A DNA stretch of 24,375 bases from a virus, in IMG/VR virus record IMGVR_UViG_3300031857_001332, positions 1 through 24,375 of that record; one strand, written 5' to 3'. Made by a program: the position numbers and the translations under genes. Of this stretch, positions 1 through 8,623 are shown one piece after another (within the stretch, counting starts at the first letter, position 1; each line of letters opens with the position of its first letter). A model generated the notes under the pieces. That model saw only the letters and a list, made by a program, of their open reading frames with translations. It had not been told where the DNA came from and did no database searches.

Positions 1-937
1 CATTTACGCCTGTTCCTTTAGTGTAAATATTTACCCAAATAGATTGACTATTATTTAAAGTTAAGGATTGATTGGCAGAAGTTGCTCCAGTTGTAGAACC
101 AAAAGCCCAGCTATTTGCAATCCTAATATAAGATGCTGAAATGGGATAAGGTAAAATAAACGGTTGAACGTAATTAGATGAGCCACCCATACTGAAAGCA
201 GTTGTACCTTGGTAAGGTAAACCATTATCATAATAAGACCTTATGTTTGTTGTTGTTGCATTTGACTGCATGGCAGTAGTTAAGCCATTATGAGCTGCTG
301 TTAATGTCGAACCACTTAATCCAAAAGAAATACCGTTTAAATCACTAAACTGAATTGTTTGTAAATTTCCGCTTGTAGTTCCTGCACTTACGTTTATTGC
401 ACCACCACCACCGGGGGCAGCCACCGAAATAGCTAATCCGTTTGAATTTAAAGTAATTGAAGCGTTGGTTGCTGAAGTTCCAATACCTGCATAACCTGAA
501 GCGTTTAAACTAATACCTGAACTATTAACAGTCCAAACTACATTTGTTTGAGCCGTGTTTAATCCTACCCCATCAGTACTTGCACGGGCTGTTGTTAAGT
601 AAGCACCAGCCGATTGTAAAGCCGTTGTTATATTAGAAGCTAATCCAAAAGAAATTGTTGATCCGTTTGTTGAAGCTGATAAACTTGAAGCAGCTACTAA
701 AGATAAAGTGCCTTGTGAGCCGTTTAATTGACTAACGCCAGCGCCACCGCCACCGCCTGCTGAGAAAATAACCGTACTTCCATTAACTGAAAGCGTCATG
801 TTATTTCCACCTTGTAAATAAATATCGTTTCCCGATATTGTAGAAGCTCCTAAAGTGTTACCAGCTAACCCAAATGAAGGTGAAGTGATAACTGTTTGAC
901 TTGCTGGTATGCTTCCAAAATTTGTAGTATTTGCCAT
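1..937 (-). CDS. Tail fiber protein, N-terminal part (cut by window edge)
   Basis: An open frame starts at 937, one base after the stop of the upstream fiber gene, and runs off the left edge with 312 codons and no stop. The protein is rich in Ser, Thr, Asn, Gly and Ala and nearly free of Cys. It has glycine linkers at about residues 61-65 and 176-179, and short beta-strand repeats. An ISFGL block occurs twice, near residues 95 and 203, each followed by a stretch ending in TALQS or TAMQS. Low-complexity beta repeats and glycine hinges are typical of receptor-binding fibers of phages. The region after residue 235 (Tyr/Phe/Trp richer) looks like the start of a more globular domain. The receptor is unknown. 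The fiber assignment is by composition and position, not by a catalytic motif. Confidence 0.75.
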   Translation of the reverse strand, partial: MANTTNFGSIPASQTVITSPSFGLAGNTLGASTISGNDIYLQGGNNMTLSVNGSTVIFSAGGGGGAGVSQLNGSQGTLSLVAASSLSASTNGSTISFGLASNITTALQSAGAYLTTARASTDGVGLNTAQTNVVWTVNSSGISLNASGYAGIGTSATNASITLNSNGLAISVAAPGGGGAINVSAGTTSGNLQTIQFSDLNGISFGLSGSTLTAAHNGLTTAMQSNATTTNIRSYYDNGLPYQGTTAFSMGGSSNYVQPFILPYPISASYIRIANSWAFGSTTGATSANQSLTLNNSQSIWVNIYTKGTGVN

Positions 938-938
938 G

Positions 939-2240
939 TTATGCTCCTATTAAACCTATTGTTCTTAAATCTGTCATTAATGCAGCTAATCTTTGAGCCA
1001 CCTCTGTTAAAGTCGCTGTGCTAGTATTAAAAGTTGTTCTATTTAATGTCCCTGTTGGTGCTGTTGTATATCCACTTGGTTGAACTACCGGTGTGGCTCC
1101 CCAAAAAGCACCCTTTTGATTAGATGCGTTAAATATTCTGCTACCTGTTGTTGTGTTTGTAATTATGTTTACACCATCTGCAAGGGTTATATTTCCACTT
1201 ACATCAATTCTCATTCTCTCAACACCATTTGAATAAAATACTGGGAAAAAACCACCACTATGAGTATATATTGAAAACTCACCACTCAGCTCATTTAGTT
1301 CTAAATATGCCCTAGATACTGAGTCAGCAGTGTTTCTAAAGTTTATAATTGATTTACTATTACTATCAAATGGCTTTAAATTTATAGTAGCCGTTGTGTT
1401 TGTGCTTATTCCTTGAAGCGTAAGTTTAGTATTTATATAAACATCACCCTTTGACATTATAGCCCAATTATTCGTACTAGAACAATTTGTAGATATTACA
1501 GGTGGCTCTATAAAAAGCGTTGTAGTATTTGTAAACACCTTACCGGCAACTACACTTGTATAAGTAGGTGCTGTTATATACCAATTTCTCTGCGTTGTGA
1601 TGGCTGTATTTCCAGCCCATTCAGTTGAGCCCGAATCAAAATAAAGCCCAATCCTTTCACTAGCACTTGTTTGATTTGTTAATGCTGGTTTTAAAAACCT
1701 AATGAAATTTTGCGCTGCTACAAAGTTTTGATTAGTAACATTAAATGCTGCAACATTATTAAACCTAAATTGAATAGATTGTGCATTATTTAAAAGTAAA
1801 TCTGTATTATCTCCAAAAATAGTATAATTTGTGTTTGTTGGTAATGCTTGCTGAAACCACAAAGCTGGGGAATTAACTCCAATATTACCGAACTGAATAG
1901 TACCACTATTCGATGTGAATAAAGGGTCAGTACTCAATACAGCCGTTGTCCCCGTTCCTGTTACACTATACTCTCCTAATACTCCAGCGTTGTTATAAAG
2001 GATACGCGTGTTAGTTCCTGAGGTTATTGTGGAAGTTCCAACGGTTAAACCGCCACCGCCCCCACCAACGCCACCGTAAAAGGTTAATCCAGAAATAGCA
2101 GTAGAGCCGTCCCCGATAATATATTTACCATCAGTACTCCTATAAACTATTTGACCGCTTAATAAAACTACAGCAGCATTAGTTGTAAACCACGCAGCAT
2201 CCTGATAGCCTAATCTGACATTAGCATTTACTGTACTCAT
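939..2240 (-). CDS. Tail fiber / receptor-binding protein
   Basis: This is a 433-residue structural protein. Residues 20-55 resemble the N-terminal module found in many phage fibers, with a VYRSTDGKYIIGDG segment, followed by a Gly-rich hinge at about 56-64. The middle is beta-rich and contains an NGVERMRIDVSGNI-type segment (about 340-355), common in fiber and chaperone-associated tail proteins. The C-terminus (about 410-433) is a short amphipathic helix of the type that trimerises fibers. The start overlaps the connector gene by 4 bases. A second fiber follows after one base, so two adsorption proteins are made in series. I see no intramolecular chaperone motif and no enzymatic motif. Confidence 0.8.
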   Translation of the reverse strand: MSTVNANVRLGYQDAAWFTTNAAVVLLSGQIVYRSTDGKYIIGDGSTAISGLTFYGGVGGGGGGLTVGTSTITSGTNTRILYNNAGVLGEYSVTGTGTTAVLSTDPLFTSNSGTIQFGNIGVNSPALWFQQALPTNTNYTIFGDNTDLLLNNAQSIQFRFNNVAAFNVTNQNFVAAQNFIRFLKPALTNQTSASERIGLYFDSGSTEWAGNTAITTQRNWYITAPTYTSVVAGKVFTNTTTLFIEPPVISTNCSSTNNWAIMSKGDVYINTKLTLQGISTNTTATINLKPFDSNSKSIINFRNTADSVSRAYLELNELSGEFSIYTHSGGFFPVFYSNGVERMRIDVSGNITLADGVNIITNTTTGSRIFNASNQKGAFWGATPVVQPSGYTTAPTGTLNRTTFNTSTATLTEVAQRLAALMTDLRTIGLIGA

Positions 2241-2809
2241 CCGAAATATCTTCTTAAAAATTTAACATCCACTCCCTGTTCACCTGTCTTATCAAAGGAA
2301 ATATCACTAGAACTGCTAGTATTAGAGTTAGGAAATAATTTACTACAATCCCAATTAGCACAGCAATACTCAGAAAATAAATCGCTATTCTCACATAAAT
2401 ATCCCTGTAACATTTTAGTATAGTGCATAGCATTGTTTTTACACTTTGCTTCGAGTCTACTTTCTTTTCCTTGATCTGCATTGCTTAAGTTTTCCCCATT
2501 TTGTTGAACGTTTCCTATGTTAGCTATTTTAGTTCCAATGAAAGGTAAAGCCTCTACAGTTACTAGCCATACCATACAATCTCTAATTTTTTTACATAAA
2601 ATTAATTCATTTGGGTAACTTGCTAAAGTATCGTCTGCTATAATTTTAGTGATTAAATCATTGTATAAATTAGTTCCTATTACCCCTTGTATATGTACAT
2701 CCTCAGCTATCTTCATAAAAGGATAGAGAGTAACCATGTCTATATTTTTGCCTAGTGGTGAGTTATCTTTAAGATATTGCTCATCTATAAAGTATGCTGT
2801 GTTAGCCAT
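2237..2809 (-). CDS. Head-tail connector/adaptor (DUF6712-like)
   Basis: This is a 190-residue protein, mainly helical at the N-terminus, beginning with a TAYFIDEQYLKD segment and continuing into a DVHIQGVIGTNLY segment. I recognise this pattern from small adaptor proteins next to portals in Bacteroidetes phages (the DUF6712 type, from memory). Such proteins sit below the portal ring and join head to tail. The C-terminal third has several Cys (ENSDLFSEYCCANWDC), unusual for a virion adaptor; they may be structural or bind metal. The gene overlaps the portal gene by 8 bases and the fiber gene by 4, so translation is probably coupled. The position directly after the portal supports the call. 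Confidence 0.65.
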   Translation of the reverse strand: MANTAYFIDEQYLKDNSPLGKNIDMVTLYPFMKIAEDVHIQGVIGTNLYNDLITKIIADDTLASYPNELILCKKIRDCMVWLVTVEALPFIGTKIANIGNVQQNGENLSNADQGKESRLEAKCKNNAMHYTKMLQGYLCENSDLFSEYCCANWDCSKLFPNSNTSSSSDISFDKTGEQGVDVKFLRRYFG

Positions 2810-4043
2810 TTATCGGTGAAGTTGGGTTTGTACCAGTTGGTGTAAATACTGTGAATGGTAAAATATCTAATTGAACTGGGGTTTTATTAAAATCTAAAAT
2901 CTTTTGAAGTGATTGAATTAAAAAGTTCCTATCCGCTTCCATACTTACCTTATCAAAAATCTGATAAGCTACTTGTAACTCAGTATTGCCTCCTAATTGA
3001 CCTGACACTGAAACTCCAGCCAATAAAGGACTAGTTAATTGGTGACCTGTAAGAATCTTTTTATCGCATAACTCAGCTAGTAAAAGTAATTGTTTATCTA
3101 GTCCACTAGTTTCAATAGGCATAATATCTGGAGCTAACTCCTTACCGTCTGAAAAAGTCACCACGTGTTTACCTGCATTCTTAGCACCTCTAAACTGAGC
3201 TTTTACATTAGCCATTATTTCATCCCTGTCATTCTCGCTTGCTGGTAGCTTATAAAATTTTAACCATAAGCTAGGGTTCATTCCATTCTCTAAGTTACTA
3301 GAATGATAAATACCCATTTGAAAGTCTGTGTAAATCCAAGTAATAGCACCTACATAAGATGGCACTCCGTAATAATCTAAATCTCCTACTTTTTCATAAA
3401 CTAGTTGATTCATGCTTTGCTTATTGTTCTTATTAAAGGCTGCAATAGGCATAGGTTTAAATCCCGGCTGTCTGTATTTAAGCCAATCCTTAGAATAGTA
3501 GTAAGTGTCCACTTCATTGTCAGCGTTCATCTTACCAGCTCTAATATGTTTAACAGGGACGTATTTAAGAGTAACTATCTTAGTGAAATCCATGTTATAA
3601 ATTACTTCATAACAGAAAGCTCCAAACTTTTGTAAGTCATTAGCTAATTTCATGGCTAAAATATCACCCCTGTCTTTACCGTTAGGATTCTTTAATAGTA
3701 AATCTAAGTCTAACTTAACATTAGATGGTAGTGAATTATATGCCGCTATTGATTCATCTTTGGTTTTAGTGCCTTTAATAATAAAGCCCTCACCGTGAGT
3801 CATCTTAGTTTTGGTCTTTAGGATTGAATTATGAATAGCCGATCCGTATGGTAAGTCAGCTAATTGTAAAGGATACTCGTTATTTTCCCCGTATAAAACC
3901 CAATCAGTATTTTTCTTTTCAATTATTTGTGGAACTTCAGGAATTGCAGAAGCAAATACCGACATATTAGAACCACTCGATTGAACTACTTTAGGGCTTA
4001 CTGCCTTACCTAACGCTTGTTTTAAATCTTTTATTAAACTCAT
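2802..4043 (-). CDS. Portal protein
   Basis: This 413-residue protein would form the dodecameric DNA channel at the capsid vertex and the docking site for terminase and tail. The evidence is overall layout. A variable N-terminus contains a WVLYGENNEYPLQL segment. A helical clip region follows, with DRGDILAMKLANDLQKFG. Then comes a LKYVPVKHIRAGK strand segment, and a C-terminal part with LTSPLLAGV and ELQVAYQIFDK, as in portal proteins that lack strong sequence motifs. Length is in the usual 400-500 range. The gene overlaps the upstream 135-residue gene by 4 bases. It is oddly placed: it is far downstream of terminase and behind the capsid and tail-tube genes. I am confident of the family by pattern, but it has not been tested by profile search. 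Confidence 0.75.
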   Translation of the reverse strand: MSLIKDLKQALGKAVSPKVVQSSGSNMSVFASAIPEVPQIIEKKNTDWVLYGENNEYPLQLADLPYGSAIHNSILKTKTKMTHGEGFIIKGTKTKDESIAAYNSLPSNVKLDLDLLLKNPNGKDRGDILAMKLANDLQKFGAFCYEVIYNMDFTKIVTLKYVPVKHIRAGKMNADNEVDTYYYSKDWLKYRQPGFKPMPIAAFNKNNKQSMNQLVYEKVGDLDYYGVPSYVGAITWIYTDFQMGIYHSSNLENGMNPSLWLKFYKLPASENDRDEIMANVKAQFRGAKNAGKHVVTFSDGKELAPDIMPIETSGLDKQLLLLAELCDKKILTGHQLTSPLLAGVSVSGQLGGNTELQVAYQIFDKVSMEADRNFLIQSLQKILDFNKTPVQLDILPFTVFTPTGTNPTSPING

Positions 4044-4447
4044 CCTTTAAATGTTTTTGAACTCTTTGTATTGCTATCTCCTACGAAAGTAGTGATAGGA
4101 TTAGCACTTGAATTACGAACCCAAACCTTGCCCGTTTCTACCGTTGCTAGTGCATTAGCTTTAACTAAACTAACTGGGCTAGTACTAGCCATTTCAAACA
4201 CAGTATAAGACCAGAAACCAGCCTCTAATTTAATCGTCCCGTTGTAAAGGTTTTGGGTGTTTGATTCTGTAATTGTGAACATATTGTATCTGTCTGTATT
4301 GGTACTCATTTCAAATGCTGTAAATGCTATTATTTCACCCGTTGTATCATTAACGAACTCAAATAACCAATCATGCGAGGTTGTGGTAGCCCTTTCATTT
4401 AAGGTTAAAACAACCGTATTAGCTTGGCCTTTTGTGATGTAAATCAT
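4040..4447 (-). CDS. Beta-rich phage structural protein, function unknown
   Basis: This is a 135-residue all-beta protein without transmembrane or catalytic motifs. Segments such as HDWLFEFVNDTTGE, GFWSYTVFEM and VETGKVWVR match a small protein I know only as a recurrent neighbour of structural genes in Bacteroidetes phages. Its role in the particle is not established to my knowledge. It is the first gene after the terminator at 4481-4515 and begins the portal-connector-fiber segment, overlapping the portal start by 4 bases. A virion decoration, head fiber or tail accessory role would fit. The start at 4447 follows an A/T-rich leader with no Shine-Dalgarno site. Confidence 0.6.
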   Translation of the reverse strand: MIYITKGQANTVVLTLNERATTTSHDWLFEFVNDTTGEIIAFTAFEMSTNTDRYNMFTITESNTQNLYNGTIKLEAGFWSYTVFEMASTSPVSLVKANALATVETGKVWVRNSSANPITTFVGDSNTKSSKTFKG

Positions 4448-4480
4448 TATAACTATAATACATTAATTGTGAACTGTTTT

Positions 4481-4515
4481 TAAATAGAAAACCCAACCTT
4501 ACAGGGCTGGGCTTT
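4481..4515 (-). terminator. Intrinsic terminator after tail tube gene
   Basis: Read on the minus strand, AAAGCCCAGCC and GGTTGGGTTTT form an 11-bp stem around the loop CTGTAA, followed by TTTTCTATTT. Two of the pairs are G-U, which pair only in the minus-strand RNA (the plus strand would have A-C mismatches), so the structure is directional. It lies between the tail tube gene and the 135-residue gene. Confidence 0.8.
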
Positions 4516-4536
4516 AATCTATGAAACAAAGTTATA

Positions 4537-5052
4537 TTAAGTGTTAGCTGTTAAACAAGCTGCGGTCATCGTGTTTGCTGGGCTAGGTTCTTCACCTACA
4601 AAAGTTAACACGTATTGATTAAGTTCGTTTTTAGCTGCTCCTGAACCACCTACCGAAGTAGTTAAGTTCATTCCGTTTGTCTCCCCCAAATACCAAATTA
4701 CATTATTTTGGTCGACAACCACAATAATTAAATTCTCTCTTTGAGCTAACAGTATTAATTTATCTCTTTTAGTTTTCTCCCTACGGTTTAATGTTAGGGT
4801 CACTGTTTGAGTGTATAAGTCACGACCTGCGGCCTGATTAAATTCTCCACTCTCTACATAGTTTGCGTTCCCTTTGTTGAACTCAAACTCATAAAGAACG
4901 CCACTCATTGAAAGCGTACTGATTTCATCACCGGGACTTGACAAACCGATTGAAGTGATATTAGACTTTTCTGTTACGTAAAAGCCTTTAAGACCTCCTA
5001 TATTATTGTCGCAACCAAGCGTTAAGCCAGAAGCTATATTTGAACAAGGCAT
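4537..5052 (-). CDS. Putative major tail tube protein
   Basis: This is a 171-residue, strongly beta-predicted protein. Segments such as YEFEFNKGNANYVESGEF, TVTLTLNRREKTKR, NLIIVVVDQNNVIWYLGE and YVLTFVGEEPSPA follow the pattern of tail tube proteins seen in Bacteroidetes siphophages: a beta-sandwich with an extended loop, and a terminal strand before a conserved Glu-Pro/Ala end. It would polymerise as hexameric rings around the tape measure. The gene stands alone between two intrinsic terminators, just after the major capsid gene, as expected for a highly expressed virion protein. Alternatives are a capsid decoration protein or another abundant structural protein. Confidence 0.6.
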   Translation of the reverse strand: MPCSNIASGLTLGCDNNIGGLKGFYVTEKSNITSIGLSSPGDEISTLSMSGVLYEFEFNKGNANYVESGEFNQAAGRDLYTQTVTLTLNRREKTKRDKLILLAQRENLIIVVVDQNNVIWYLGETNGMNLTTSVGGSGAAKNELNQYVLTFVGEEPSPANTMTAACLTANT

Positions 5053-5073
5053 ATTTTATAAATTTATTTAATT

Positions 5074-5107
5074 AAAAAATAGCAGGGAGTTAATTAAAAC
5101 CCCCTGC
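5074..5107 (-). terminator. Intrinsic terminator after major capsid gene
   Basis: On the minus strand GCAGGGGGTT and AACTCCCTGC form a 10-bp stem (one G-U pair) with loop TTAATT, followed by TATTTTTT. It lies 8 bases past the capsid gene stop. The G-U pair would be an A-C mismatch on the other strand, so it reads leftward. The tube gene start at 5052 follows shortly after, so partial read-through or a nearby promoter is needed; I see no clear promoter motif. Confidence 0.85.
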
Positions 5108-5114
5108 ATTATTA

Positions 5115-6026
5115 CTATGAGTAAAGAACAATCTCAGCACCTACACCGAAACCGAATCCGATTTTAAACTCAGTTATCATACGAACAGTTGGCTCACCTA
5201 AGATGCCTTTCATACTGATAATGTTTAATTCGTTTTCGTCGCTTACTAAGTCTGTAGCATACCACAAGTTTTGAGGGTCAGCGCATACAGCTCTGTAAGT
5301 TGGCATTCCTTCAGCTACTACAATTTTAAGGTCGATGTAAGTAAGTTCATAAGAACCTTGATTCCAACCAACCAACGCGGGGTTAGCAGTTACCAATGCT
5401 TGCTTATAAGCTCTTCCAACTACTGGGGAAACATAAAGAACTAATTTAGAAATATCTAAAGTGGTTGGGATTGCTGTGTAAATCTTAGTGATTTCAGCAA
5501 TACAAGTACCAGCTACTCCGATATTAGTGCTAGTAGCAGCTACGTCTACTACTGTAGCATCAGCAAGTAATTGCTTGATGATACCATCACACAAAGTTAC
5601 TGGAGAAGCTGAATCATCACCAGCCCAACAGATAACCTCAGTTTGTTGTGAGATACGATTAGAAACTAAATTCAATAAGAACTCGTTAAAGTCAGCAGGA
5701 ATATTCCCGTCAACATTACTGCCCGGTCTTAATTTTTCTGAAAGGTAAATCGACTCGTAATCTTTTTCGCAAATTTCGAGGTTAACCTTCAATGCACAGA
5801 CACTTAAAGTTTTCTGGGCTAGGGAAATAGTTCCTGTTGAAGCGAATGAACAAGAGTCATCAGCTAGGATGTTACCTAAGTTAAGTGATCCAACTTTAAC
5901 GCTGGATTTTACATTAGGGAAAAGACGGAAAGTAGATTTACTAGTTCCAGTCAATAACGCAGTTGTATAAAAACCATCTAGGTCTTTACCTGTGTAAGTT
6001 GTTGAATTTGATAATACAGTTGGCAT
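5115..6026 (-). CDS. Major capsid protein (HK97-fold type)
   Basis: This 303-residue protein is predicted to be the capsid shell subunit. The N-terminal arm (about 1-60) leads into beta strands. A helical stretch with LEICEKDYESIYLSEKL and DFNEFLLNLVSNRISQQTE would be the spine helix region. The C-terminal EPTVRMITEFKIGFGFGV...EIVLY ending is typical of capsid proteins of this group. The length suits a mature-type subunit of a small siphophage without a long delta domain. Scaffolding is probably supplied by the protease/scaffold gene immediately upstream (6 bases away). A strong terminator follows. The leader before the ATG is almost pure A/T, consistent with a Bacteroidetes-type ribosome entry. 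Confidence 0.85.
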   Translation of the reverse strand: MPTVLSNSTTYTGKDLDGFYTTALLTGTSKSTFRLFPNVKSSVKVGSLNLGNILADDSCSFASTGTISLAQKTLSVCALKVNLEICEKDYESIYLSEKLRPGSNVDGNIPADFNEFLLNLVSNRISQQTEVICWAGDDSASPVTLCDGIIKQLLADATVVDVAATSTNIGVAGTCIAEITKIYTAIPTTLDISKLVLYVSPVVGRAYKQALVTANPALVGWNQGSYELTYIDLKIVVAEGMPTYRAVCADPQNLWYATDLVSDENELNIISMKGILGEPTVRMITEFKIGFGFGVGAEIVLYS

Positions 6027-6032
6027 TTTTTA

Positions 6033-7004
6033 TTATTTGTTTTTATGTTTGTTTAAAATTGATCTTAATGCTTCGAATTTGCTTTCTTTAACTTCAGGCT
6101 CTTTTGCGCTAGTGATAGGCTGTGAAGCTGGTAGGTTAGAGAACTTTTGGTTTAGGGTTTCAATCATGCCTTTTAACTCATCAATTTGAGATTTCATTGC
6201 TGATTGAATTACTGCTACTTCTTCGTTAGATAATTCTCCTTCTGGTTCAGATGGTGAATCTTCAATAGCTGTAATGGTTCCGGCTGCAACTACAATAGTT
6301 GAACCGTTATCTAAATTAAATGTACCCTCGTTTACTGTAGTTCCGTCAGTTGCTGTAATAGTAACTTCTGCTCCTACTGTGAAGGTATCATCTTGGGTAC
6401 TTAGTGTATAAGCACCGTCGCTTGTTTTTACTTCCATTTTATATGTATGTTTAAATTTTTTCATTTCCATATCAAGAAAACCCTCAATAGAGAATCCTTT
6501 AACATTGCCAGTCTTAACCTCATCTGCCCAGAATTTAGAGTCACCTATGTAGGCTCCAATCATTGCAGTATTAATAGGGAAATCAAAACCTAAATCTTGG
6601 CTCTTATCATTTTTACCTGTTAACCATATTTCTTGGATAACAGCGTTCTTTAACTGTGAATCTTTTTTGTGTTGGTAGTTTAGGTTTACAGTCTTAGCCT
6701 GAGCTTGGAACTTGCGAACCATCTTAATTATTTCCTGCTCTGTGAATATTACATAGTACTCACCCATCTTAGGGTCGTTTCTGTAAATAGGTTGGTTAGG
6801 AATTAAGATAGCACCGTATAACATTTGCTTATCAGCATTGAAAGCAAAGTTTTTAATATTAGATAAGGCTACGAAGTTAGACTCGATTGCAGGGTAATCA
6901 ACACAAGAAATCATGTTGATGCCCTCATTCGATTCTAAACTTTCGTCAATCTTTATAAAGAATACGGGTAACCCGTTCAATGATGCCATACCCCTATAAT
7001 ACAT
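6033..7004 (-). CDS. XkdF-type capsid maturation protease with C-terminal scaffold-like tail
   Basis: The N-terminal half (about 10-180) resembles the XkdF family of phage serine proteases: PVFFIKID near 13, CVDYPAIE near 34, VNLNYQHKKDS near 107 with His112, and GFSIEGFL near 170 with Ser172. These are the plausible catalytic His and Ser. Residues 191-245 form a small beta domain of short Gly/Thr-rich strands. Residues 245-323 are acidic, then a helix likely to coil (SAMKSQIDELKGMIETLNQKF), then a basic tail, as in scaffold (delta) segments. Thus protease and scaffold appear fused in one chain. It lies directly before the capsid gene, as expected. The start may be Met6 (6989), preceded by an AGGGG-like stretch; I kept the longer frame. 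Confidence 0.75.
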   Translation of the reverse strand: MYYRGMASLNGLPVFFIKIDESLESNEGINMISCVDYPAIESNFVALSNIKNFAFNADKQMLYGAILIPNQPIYRNDPKMGEYYVIFTEQEIIKMVRKFQAQAKTVNLNYQHKKDSQLKNAVIQEIWLTGKNDKSQDLGFDFPINTAMIGAYIGDSKFWADEVKTGNVKGFSIEGFLDMEMKKFKHTYKMEVKTSDGAYTLSTQDDTFTVGAEVTITATDGTTVNEGTFNLDNGSTIVVAAGTITAIEDSPSEPEGELSNEEVAVIQSAMKSQIDELKGMIETLNQKFSNLPASQPITSAKEPEVKESKFEALRSILNKHKNK

Positions 7005-7030
7005 TTAGGAGTCGGCTTGTTTTTTGTTTA

Positions 7031-8623
7031 CTAGAACCTAGCTTGTTCTTCTACCCTAATAACTCTCCTTTGAACATCATTAATCTCTGACACCCTAACT
7101 ATTAATGGTTGGTTTACTCTATTGCCTGACTCATCAAATTGTGTGGAGTCCTGACTTCTTTGTGGTATTGGTTGAGCTGCTGGGTTAACTCCGCCACCTG
7201 TATTAATATCTCTTATTCCCCCACCGCTTGAACCACTTGGAGCCGATCCCGGATTGAACCTAGCTGCTAAAATCTTAGCTACTTGGGCAGCCGCAAATAT
7301 ACCAGCAGCAGCAGCAGCCGCAATTTTAAAGCCAGGAGGTGCAGTTGCAAAAGCTGATAAGGTAGCACGTGTTCCATCGATAGCCGCTTGACTTGCTTGG
7401 AATGCTTTGTTAACATTAAAAGCCTTTTTCTTAATTTCTAATTGACGCCTTTCGTCCCCTTCAGCAGCGTTTAACTGACCTTGAAAGAATAAGTCTGATA
7501 ATTCCTTAGCAGCCGCTATTGAGTCTTTTTCTATTTGTAGCTTAGTTTCCTCTTTAGTTCTTACTTTAACTTCAGCTTTTTTATCAGCTTCTTCTTGTGC
7601 CTGAGCTGACTCAGATAATCTATTTGCTAGTAGTTGGGCTTCCTGTTCATTATAAACCTTTACATAATCAACCCTCTTTTCAAGGTTCATTTTATCTAGT
7701 TCATCCTGTGCCCTCTGTTCAAAGTCTGCTTCTTCTTTAGCTTGGTCTTTTGCGTTCTTCCATGCTTTATACTTTTCGTCTATTTTCTTTTGCTCATAAG
7801 CATACCATTTATCATAGGACTCTTTATTCCTTTTCTCTATATCTTTCTTTTCCTCAATGTCTATAATCTTTCTTTCGGTAGTAGCTGCCTTTAACGCTGC
7901 TGTTGACTCTGTTAATTGCTTCTTTTCTTTTTCTGTTAATTCCTTACCTGACCTTATTGTTAATAGTAATTGATTTAAAATAGCCGTGTTAGTGTCAATG
8001 ATTGCTTGCTGTTTAGCCCTCTCAAATTCAACCGTACTTTTACCTGCTGCCTTTGCTTCCTTACCTAACCTGTCATACTCTGCGCTTTGAGCTGATAGAG
8101 CCTCTTTAGAATCTTCAGCCATCTTTATAGCCTTCTCACCCATCTCATCTAAAGCAGAGTTTGTAAGTCCTATGTTATCTGTTAACCAAGTTATGCCGTC
8201 ACCAATGGCTGAAATAATATCTCCAACAAACTGAAGTGATTTAGCTAAAATTCCTGAGCCTTTAGATAGTTCGTTAAAGTTTTGTACTAAGTACATTATT
8301 CCCTCAACGATTAAGAATATAGGAATAGCCTTCATTGCAGCTCCTAAACCTTTTAACGCTGTGCCTAATTTACCGGGGTCAGCATCAAGTAAACCTTGTT
8401 TAAATAAGCTCATTGAGTTATTTAACTTCTCAATTCCTGAGCCTTTTAAACTTTGGGTTTCGTCTTTTAAATCTTCTAACTTATCAGTTAACTCCGCTAC
8501 TCGTTTAGCAGCTTGGCCGTCACCATTTAGGGCTAAGGCTTTCATTTCCTTTAGCTCCTTTTTGATCGCTGATAACGCATTAACATCAGCGTTAACTTTT
8601 ATATTTACTGCTACATCAGCCAT
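7031..8623 (-). CDS. Tail tape measure protein
   Basis: This 530-residue protein is expected to set tail length and be ejected with DNA. It is rich in long charged helices (about 10-65 and 160-400) that should form coiled coils. A hydrophobic segment with PIFLIVEGIMYLV (about 101-113) is followed by further amphipathic helices, resembling the membrane-active part of tape measures. The C-terminal third has an Ala-rich stretch (about 430-455) and then a Gly/Ser/Pro linker. The gene is directly downstream of the frameshifted tail chaperone, the classical position. At 530 residues it is short, implying a tail of roughly 80 nm by the usual 0.15 nm per residue. Its start overlaps the 55-residue gene by 8 bases. 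Confidence 0.85.
   Translation of the reverse strand: MADVAVNIKVNADVNALSAIKKELKEMKALALNGDGQAAKRVAELTDKLEDLKDETQSLKGSGIEKLNNSMSLFKQGLLDADPGKLGTALKGLGAAMKAIPIFLIVEGIMYLVQNFNELSKGSGILAKSLQFVGDIISAIGDGITWLTDNIGLTNSALDEMGEKAIKMAEDSKEALSAQSAEYDRLGKEAKAAGKSTVEFERAKQQAIIDTNTAILNQLLLTIRSGKELTEKEKKQLTESTAALKAATTERKIIDIEEKKDIEKRNKESYDKWYAYEQKKIDEKYKAWKNAKDQAKEEADFEQRAQDELDKMNLEKRVDYVKVYNEQEAQLLANRLSESAQAQEEADKKAEVKVRTKEETKLQIEKDSIAAAKELSDLFFQGQLNAAEGDERRQLEIKKKAFNVNKAFQASQAAIDGTRATLSAFATAPPGFKIAAAAAAGIFAAAQVAKILAARFNPGSAPSGSSGGGIRDINTGGGVNPAAQPIPQRSQDSTQFDESGNRVNQPLIVRVSEINDVQRRVIRVEEQARF

Noticed and set aside
2254-2481. 75-codon minus-strand frame inside the connector gene
   Set aside because: Shadow frame inside a well-supported gene; its hydrophobic composition follows from the frame shift.
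4447-4475. TTCACA / TATAAT promoter-like pair, 16 bases apart
   Set aside because: The -10-like box overlaps the start codon of the 135-residue gene, so the transcript would lack the ATG. The region is simply A/T-rich, and Bacteroidetes promoters use other motifs.
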